Shown here: piece after piece, positions 52,436 to 64,000 of the stretch
How positions within the stretch are numbered: the stretch's first letter is position 1
Layout of the letters: each line of letters opens with the position of its first letter
Notes under the pieces: generated by a model
Databases searched by the model: none
The model's input: only the letters and a program-made list of their open reading frames with translations
Told to the model about the DNA's origin: nothing
Assembly: GCF_021155765.1 (NCBI RefSeq)
Contig: NC_060110.1
Location: 11,221,501 to 11,285,500, forward strand
DNA from: Diprion similis
Lineage: Eukaryota > Arthropoda > Insecta > Hymenoptera > Diprionidae
Direction: 5' to 3'
DNA length: 64,000 nt
Made by a program: the position numbers and the translations under genes

Positions 52436-52891
52436 TTTTATCGGAATGTCGACTAGCACGGGACAATCCGTGCCCTTCAATGTCCCTTTCGCAAACAAAC
52501 CTCAGTCTCTGACAGCTCTCGACATGTCGGTAAGCCGTTTGAGAACCACGGCGATGTTTGGCAGGGGTTCTCCACTCTGATTTCAAACGCCTGAATTCTG
52601 TGTTATGAACAGTCTCTTCTATACCTCTATGTATTATCTCTATGCTTCTCCGTCGGTAAGGTCGGCGAGGGTGAAACATCGATATACAAGAACAAGACTG
52701 AAAGAGGGTGATGCATATTATTTTGAAATGGAAGACGATTTGAGATGTGACAAGTATTTAGATTGCAAATTTACGTTGATCGATGGTAGTACGTTTTTTC
52801 TTTTTTTTGACAAGTTAAAGGTATGTTGTACACTGATTTCTACTAGTTATTTGAAGATTTATAAAACTCGAACTAAGTACTGAGAATACCA
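52436..52891. other. upstream region of ZGPAT and flank of the tRNA
   Basis: Open frames on both strands here (52401-52679 and 52605-52883) show no domain. The stretch probably holds the ZGPAT promoter and 5' UTR and the 5' flank of tRNA-Met. Confidence 0.45.
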
Positions 52892-52964
52892 GCCTCGGTA
52901 GCGCAGTAGGCAGCGCGTAAGTCTCATAATCTTAAGGTCGTGAGTTCGATCCTCACCCGGGGCA
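52892..52964 (+). tRNA. elongator tRNA-Met, anticodon CAT
   Basis: Cloverleaf drawn by hand: acceptor GCCTCGG pairs with CCGGGGC (one T-G pair), discriminator A; D arm GCGC...GCGC with the AGTAGGCA loop; anticodon loop CTCATAA on a TAAGT/TCTTA stem; T arm GTGAG/CTCAC around TTCGATC. The A box and B box (GAGTTCGATCC) are intact and there is no intron. The sequence is close to metazoan elongator tRNA-Met and lacks initiator features. Confidence 0.97.
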
Positions 52965-55941
52965 TTATTTTGGTTCTAAACAATGAAACTTGCTTTATGT
53001 TTTTCACAAATCATACAGCCAAGGTTCTTGTTCGTATTTTATGGAATTAATTGAATATCGCCTTGACGGACAGCTCAAATCCATTGTTATGTATCTGGCT
53101 GAATTCGGTACTTTCAAAAAGGTATGTGTAATGTATAAATGACTAGAACATTTATTTAATTAAAGATTGTAATGAACAAATTTTTAATGAGTAGTAGTGT
53201 AACTATTAGCATTCAACTAAAGATTGTCGAAATGACTGAAAGAATTGAACGTAATTTCGACGTAATTTACACGAGAGGTGTTGTACCTGTGAGTATACAA
53301 TACTTTTTAAATTGACTTGTAGATGTATTGTTTTGTGCGATTCACAAATTGAAATGAGGGAAGAACAAAAATCTCTGGAGAAACGGAGGACGGTGTGAAT
53401 AAAATTATGCAAATACATGACGGGGGACATCAACGAACAGAGAGAAATCGGGGCGAGATTTAAGAGCTTGAGAAGCCTGTTTTTCCCTACTTGAGAAGAA
53501 TTGAAATGTATGAAAGTTGGAACGAGTCGTGAATTGTTCGTTGCCCTTTAGCGATTTCAGAATTTGCAAGTAAACAGGCCATTATTAGCCATCACCGTAC
53601 CCAGCCTCAACTTTTCTCCCGCTTTTCACCCCGACGTCTCTTCGCGTTTTATTGTTTGTTTACTTGGAGGGACGGGGGCATTTCCAGATTAAGAAGAAAG
53701 TTGATTCGCCCCACTTTCTCCGTGAATTAACCATATGGAAATCATCACGTTATATACCATACATATATAATTACACTATTATTACTTATGCTTTTGAGGT
53801 ATACAAATCTTTGATTTTTTCCGGAACAAAAAATTGCAGAATTTCTTCCCTTATAAACATTCTAAATAGTGATCCCGATCAATAAAAATTCCCTCGATCG
53901 GATTCAAAGTATAGAAATTACGAGGTTAGCTAAATAATTAAATCGTAATTGCAACTTTTTTATTTTCACGTATTTTATATTTGTCTCGTATCTTATTATG
54001 CATTTGAATTTGATAAATCTATAGTAATTTTTTTGTCTTTCAACTGGTAAAAGGTACAAACACAAACATGTGTAGATTCCACATGGTATAGCAACATGTT
54101 CACGTCAGAGTCACGTACGTTTTTCACGTTGATTCAGCCAGTATTCAGAGCATCAACTCCGCGATGAAAAGGCATTCCGGTTTCTGAATATATTCCAATT
54201 AAAAAGTCGGAGCTTCGTTACCCTCGTCGATCCCCTCGCCCCGTTGCCGCCCCTCGGTTTCGTCGTCCCTTTTTCCCTTGGCTGCCGTCGCCACCCCCAC
54301 AAAGCACCCCCGAACCAACCCGCCGGACGTCTCTCTTTTACTCCTCCGGGCTGATCCTTATGCTTTCCGCTCTTCGGCACCGGGCCGCGGGGTCCTTATT
54401 CACCATTCACCGTTTCGTCTGCAATTACGCGCGGTTTTTCTAAAGAATTAGAATCTCAGGTCGCTCTTCTTCCTCAAGCGCATCCGTATACCCTTCTCTG
54501 CACGGCCGAAGTGATTTTCGTAATGCGGTGCAGGTCGAGGGGTTGGCCACTAAAGCAGTCATTGTGTCACTTCTTATTGTAGTCATTTTGTGATCATTGT
54601 GATCGCGCGGTAATCATGAAAACCTCTGTAATCTGACAGTCATTTTTTATTAATAAAATCATTTGCAATCATGTCCTCGTCATTGTGATTACAATAATAA
54701 TCTAATCTTGAAGAATACGTTAATTCTACGGGGGCAATGGAATTCTTGAACCAACAAAATAGACTTTATTGGAGTCCTTTCGATCCGATCTAGAAATTTT
54801 TGGCTTTTATCGGGGAAATTCCACAAAATTTTGGGATTACCGGAATTATAAATGATATCATTCGAAGAATACATTTTGTGCGCTTGAGCAACTCTAATGT
54901 TCAATCAATGCAAAAGATTTTTGTAACAACAATTTTCATCACTTGCTTCAACCGTTGAACTCTTGACTTAAGAAAACGTTCATTAAAACAAGCTCGATTT
55001 GTTTCGATACAAGAATTCCACATTTCTAAGACAAAACGATTAACGTGCGTTCAATCAAACTCTTGGCTATTTGAATCGCACATTTTCTTGATACAAAATT
55101 CACATTATCGCCGTGTTATCATGAATACATTGATAGTCAGCATGACTATTCAAACTCTTGATTTAGTTCCATATTAAATTGTTACAAGTATTTCCCCCGG
55201 CAAAAGTATTTTGTTGAATTAAGTAAGTATTAATTGTATACGCCGGATTTAGTTAAACCAAACGAATATCACTTGACTCAAATAATTCCTTCCCTCATGA
55301 AATTTGAAAATTGTACCAGTAAGATAGTCTTATTCGTTGTTCGTCGAATGACAAAAATAAAATTAATCGCTTTGCTAGCACTTTTTTCAGAATGATGAGT
55401 TTGTATGTAGGGAAAAACTCTCGTCTAAAAACTCGTATGACGCGTCGTTCTGAAAACGTGCACTATTAAATATCTAACGATGCCGGAAGAAGCTGCGAGG
55501 GGATAAAAGGAGCGCGTGCTCAAGTACCAAAACTTGCATGTACGCCCAGACGCAACTACACGCGTGTACCTTATACGTGCAAAAAAGATATACTCTGATG
55601 CACGGAAGAAGTTGTTTCCTTTTTTCCATCAATCTTTCAGGCGGAGAGTTTTTAAAGATCTCTCGTTTGGAGAGAGGATTTTTCAAAATAATGAAAATAA
55701 TATAAGCAAGGGCGAACGATACATCGAATTCTATATATATATGTATATATATATATGAGTCGTCTCATATCAAACAAGAGTAAATCGAATGTTGCCATCG
55801 GCCGTTGTACCAAATCACTGTCGACAGCTTCTTAACTTGTAATAATTCCACCCAATTACACGGGGAGCATTGCACGTGTGGACACGTGCTCTCTAAAGTC
55901 GCGCCTCTAATTAGTTACTGACCATTAAACTTCTCCTGTAG

Positions 55942-55947
55942 TATAAA
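55942..55947 (+). promoter_or_regulatory. TATA box, candidate core promoter
   Basis: TATAAA followed by a GC-rich GCGGCGGGG stretch, with a possible start site about 30 bases on (near 55972) and an ATG at 56052. This is a better spaced arrangement than the other TATA-like strings in the window, but no transcript evidence is visible. Confidence 0.3.
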
Positions 55948-56051
55948 GCGGCGGGGCTGAACACACTGAGCTGTGCACGTACATTCTCAATTGCGCGTTT
56001 GCGGGTGGTTGTAACATTATTCGATTAGGATACTTCACCGGAAGAGCGAAT

Positions 56052-56459
56052 ATGTACCCCGCTCATCGTTCTCAAAAGCAAAACTCTAGAGGCAATAAGT
56101 TGTGGGATACGTTGCGTACGATTATGCTGTTGGTAAATTACGTATATTTTGACATTAAAAGGGTTCGAAAAATTTTTGGGTACATCTTCGAAAGGAATTT
56201 TGACTCATTTAGTAAGCCTCGAGAATGTATACTCTCAAAAGCATCGACGGCGACTGTTGCATACATTTGTGGCAAATACCGATCGCGAACAAGTCATTCG
56301 AATTACGAGTATGGGATTAAAACGTCTGTTGAATTGCGACTTAAAATTAGATCTCCTATCGGTAGCCAGTGTTATGACATTACTGATTTAAAGAAATGCT
56401 GGCTCAGGATGAATTTCAATTTGACCGTTAGATTTCATGCCAATTCGGATTCCAGATAA
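56052..56459 (+). other. uncharacterised open frame behind a TATA box
   Basis: A 135-codon frame starting MYPAHRSQKQ. No domain is recognised. Only the first 30 or so codons might be real: a GTAAAT donor follows the hydrophobic IMLL at about 56132, so a first exon spliced to an unseen partner is possible. The frame may equally be chance. Confidence 0.2.
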
Positions 56460-57715
56460 CATCGGTATTGTGATAACGTTCGTATAGAGTTTATTTTTAA
56501 ATCACTGAACAGAATTATGTAACATCGCGATATTTCGTTAATTTAATTCTGAAAGCGGAAGAAATCCTTTTAACAAAGTTTTAGATATTTGAAAGATTTC
56601 AGAGATTCGAAAGAACTTTCGAATACATTTCTATAATGAGCTATTATGATCGAGGCGTAGGTATAGTTGAATTTATAGGAGCATAAACAACACTGGGTTT
56701 AATTGATTGATTTATTAATAATTTATCTACATGATTTTATTACTTCTGAAAAATTAACAACTATATATTAATATATAGTCAATTACAAAGATATAATATG
56801 CTTGTCAGATTTGAAAATAAATTGGACGAGAAACACCACGTTAACGTAGCTCCAACATTGCACATGATTTATATAGTTTACAAAGACTATATTTTTAAGG
56901 TTTTTCTTAATATAATCAGCTAAATGAATTATCTTAAATATATGATTACTGTGAAATGAAGCGAACTTTATATACCTATACCGAAAAGAATTGCTGCAGA
57001 AAATATGCTAACGGATACCCTAATTGCGTCGAATGAACGTATAAATAATATAACATTACTTCCGACTGATTACACAAACGAACAACATATAATATCTCTC
57101 GAGGACTGTACAATAATATAAATCAAACATCGACTTGAAAACGATAAAACAAACATTAAGGTCGCGTATATAATTTAAATCGTAAAAAAAGATAGGTGCG
57201 ATTGGATCTAAACGTGAGAATCAAGCGAGTATCTATTTAATAGCTGCAATTGCTGCACAGATACTCCAGCTCGAATATAATATTAGAATTTAAAAATTAA
57301 CTTATGACGTTTACTTTAGAACAACTAGATTCTTTTAATTACATATTTACATACCATTCACACTACGCGAAATGCATATTCATTGTATATGTATATAATA
57401 ATTTACACAGCTACTGATCGTTTGAAAATCACTACAGATCGATCGATCCAGCGTTTCCGTCGTACGTACATATATACCGGGTAAAAAAATGTATATATGT
57501 ATAACCTGAATCGCATCAGAACATGACTCGCAAACCGTATACAATGTATACATATAATAGTACCGGAATCCGCTTACGCGGAAAGAGATTTCACCATCTT
57601 ACAGAGCATTTCATAATATAACCCTACGAAGCTAATTTCGCGAGTTAACAGAGTTGAATAATGCGAGAAAGCAATATTAAAAATACGTAGACCGCGAGTT
57701 TCGGGGGTACGAGGG

Positions 57716-62233
<4,518 letters not shown>

Positions 62234-62288
62234 GAATCGCTGGATGTTGGTAGATTTGCAATTAGTTCTACATACACCTGTATCGTGC

Positions 62289-62291
<3 letters not shown>

Positions 62292-62321
<30 letters not shown>

Positions 62322-62340
62322 TGTATGTATGTATGTATGT
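62292..62340. repeat. (TATG)n microsatellite upstream of the homeobox start
   Basis: About 12 uninterrupted TATG units ending 58 bases upstream of the proposed homeobox start codon on the minus strand. Read in the homeobox frame it encodes Tyr-Ile-His-Thr repeats without a stop, so it either sits in the 5' UTR or extends the protein. Confidence 0.95.
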
Positions 62341-62439
62341 ACGTATTATCACATAAAACGATAGCCACTTGTTGTTAATAACGCACAAATATTGTTCGCT
62401 TAAACACCGTCACTGATATCGACGATGAGATAGGAGGCA

Positions 62440-62870
62440 TGCTACCGTGAAGACGCTTGACGTCGCTCTGTGGCCCGAATGATCTGACAGTTGATACACC
62501 TTCTTCGGCGAGGGGAGTCTGCAGTCCCTTGCCTCCCCCCTGAATTAATCCGTCCGTTTATTTTCAACGCTGTGGCTTTCCTCGGTCCAGATCCTCCGGT
62601 TTTCGCAGCCATTTTGGAGGTGTGCACCATCGTTGTTAAGGGGACCGACGCCATTGGTTCTCCTAAGTGCCGGACTCGTCGCTCGTTGGCTGTGCGGGGG
62701 TGGAAATAGGGGCGGCGCATCCCGATTGGTCTTGGAAAACAGACTTTGAAGAGGGGTTGGGATTCCTACGGCTGAACCAAGAGCTACGCGGATCCGGTGA
62801 AAACGTCCGCGCTCGCCCGGAGAATCTGATTGCACTCGTCGTTAAAGAAATGCTCATGCATAAATCCACT
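62440..62870 (-). promoter_or_regulatory. GC-rich block, candidate promoter/5' UTR of the homeobox gene
   Basis: Composition rises sharply compared with the AT-rich flanks, and open frames occur by chance on both strands, as expected of GC-rich noncoding DNA. On the minus strand it contains CAAAATGGCTGC (near 62611), similar to YY1/Pho-type ATGGCNGC elements often seen near start sites. It lies 200 to 640 bases upstream of the first homeobox coding exon, in the right orientation. An alternative is a coding exon of another gene. Confidence 0.35.
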
Positions 62871-64000
62871 CCGTCAACCTATACATTACATAGCGTGCCA
62901 TCGGCTTCACGGTTCTTTGATTCTTCAACATTGTACACGCGCCCGTTATCGCATAGCGAAAACGCCAACGGACGTCTTCGTGTACGGCAGAATCTCGATT
63001 ATCAGAATTAATTGGAACCGAGTCTGTAGTTCGGATAGTGAAAAATTCGAATAACCGAAATGCAATTTTTATCCTAAGGTATAATAGTATGTACAACACA
63101 CTTTCAAATGATAAAGAATCCGCGTTATACATCTAAATACATATATTGAACCTCTTTCAAACACCGAACGCTTATTTTATTTCTTTGAGTTTATATAATC
63201 GTCTACTACTGCCAATTGATGAACGGCTGGTCCACTTTTTTTTACCGAGCAATAATTTACATTTTAAAACAAAAATGTAGCCATTGAGTTTTGAGTCTAC
63301 GTTCGAGTAATTGAGGCTTAGTTAAAGTTGTCCGTATAAATGATTTTTAATTTTTTTATACTTTAATAGCTTATCTACACTCGCCAAATATCGATGACAC
63401 GTGTATGACATATTCTAATGTTTGCTCTATAATCTTCCCGCTAAAGTCCATTTCGTGGAAAATTCTGAATGCCATAATCGGAACAGGGAATTCAAGTGTT
63501 GTTAGCATGTATTTTTCCGGTGACAAATTTTATCGCGGACCTTAACTCTTGAGCCGGATTAATTACGTTACAGCGCGATTACCAGCATGGTGTAGAATTT
63601 TATCCCAACGAGGATGTTATAACGTATATTTAATCGTGCCAATTACTCCCACCGGTCTAATATGAGAAATAAAACGATTCAACCTCGATGCACGTGATAC
63701 CACGATACAGGTCTTTATAGACCAGATAAGAATCTATATTGCGGTATAATTCAGATGCGAAGTTGATGCTGGGGATCGCACGTATATATTAGTACTTTAA
63801 TACCCTGAGAGACCGTAAAATATAAACTTGCCTTCGCAAGACTTCAATCAAATAGAAAACAAGTATTACCTACTTCCACACTATTGCAGATAGAACTGAT
63901 ACTTGCTTATGCGAAATTCGGAATCACTTCATTTTCACCTGCACATATTATAAATGCACCATTTGTCCAGAACTTACAGCTGATCGAGTATTTACAACGA
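62871..64000. other. right edge, nothing recognised
   Basis: AT-rich sequence with no supported coding region, RNA gene or repeat. It may be upstream DNA of the homeobox gene. Confidence 0.45.

Larger units (their letters stand above)
52965..57715. other. gene-poor region between tRNA-Met and the homeobox gene
   Basis: No supported coding gene. Contents worth noting: a strongly GC-rich block at about 54190-54410 in otherwise AT-rich DNA, a set of loosely repeated TCATTGTGAT-like strings at 54555-54695, a TA run at 55733-55756, and a TATA box with an open frame downstream (listed separately). The part from about 56460 to 57715 is very AT-rich and likely includes the 3' UTR of the homeobox gene. 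Confidence 0.5.

Noticed and set aside
62491-63011. Plus-strand frames over the GC-rich block
   Set aside because: Open on both strands because of composition; no domain or splice support.

Overview
This window is nuclear DNA from an animal, almost certainly an insect. It is AT-rich, its genes are split by short GT-AG introns, it carries a chemoreceptor gene of the arthropod gustatory receptor (GR) type, and intergenic stretches are long and full of homopolymers and microsatellites. A holometabolous, perhaps hymenopteran (sawfly-like) source fits my impression of the proteins, but that is inference. No prokaryotic operon, phage or CRISPR signal was seen.

Layout. 1-6645: no supported gene. 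6646-9022 (-): a complete six-exon gustatory receptor of 398 aa. 9023-15751: no supported gene. 15752-17582 (-): a two-exon gene derived from a Tigger/pogo transposase that has kept its long frame but lost two of its three catalytic aspartates. 19254-20697 (-): thymidylate kinase in three exons. 25483-42344 (-): a large Sec16 gene, which I could join through 19 coding exons into 2,274 codons, plus an alternative last exon at 31156-32121. 44034-45536 (+): SEC22, head to head with Sec16. 46764-48611 (-): a HIT zinc-finger protein (ZNHIT6/BCD1 type). 49982-52435 (-): ZGPAT (CCCH, Tudor-like, G-patch). 52892-52964 (+): elongator tRNA-Met(CAT). 57716-62233 (-): an NK-like/Bar-type homeobox gene, with a short first coding exon 3.7 kb upstream of the homeodomain exon.

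The exon joins were made by hand: for each gene, donor and acceptor dinucleotides, intron phase and protein continuity agree from start to stop, which is strong internal support. The central part is a compact block of housekeeping genes. Sec16 organises ER exit sites and SEC22 is the R-SNARE of ER-Golgi transport, so two early secretory genes share one upstream region. ZNHIT6 (box C/D snoRNP assembly) and ZGPAT (nuclear G-patch protein) follow in tandem. The outer parts are gene-poor and hold the more lineage-specific genes (GR, transposase-derived gene, homeobox regulator).

The most interesting items are the catalytically dead but intact Tigger-derived gene, the unexplained 321-residue alternative C-terminus of Sec16, the Sec16/SEC22 divergent pair, and the microsatellite directly in front of the homeobox start codon, which leaves the start open. 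I found no clear wholly new molecular system.
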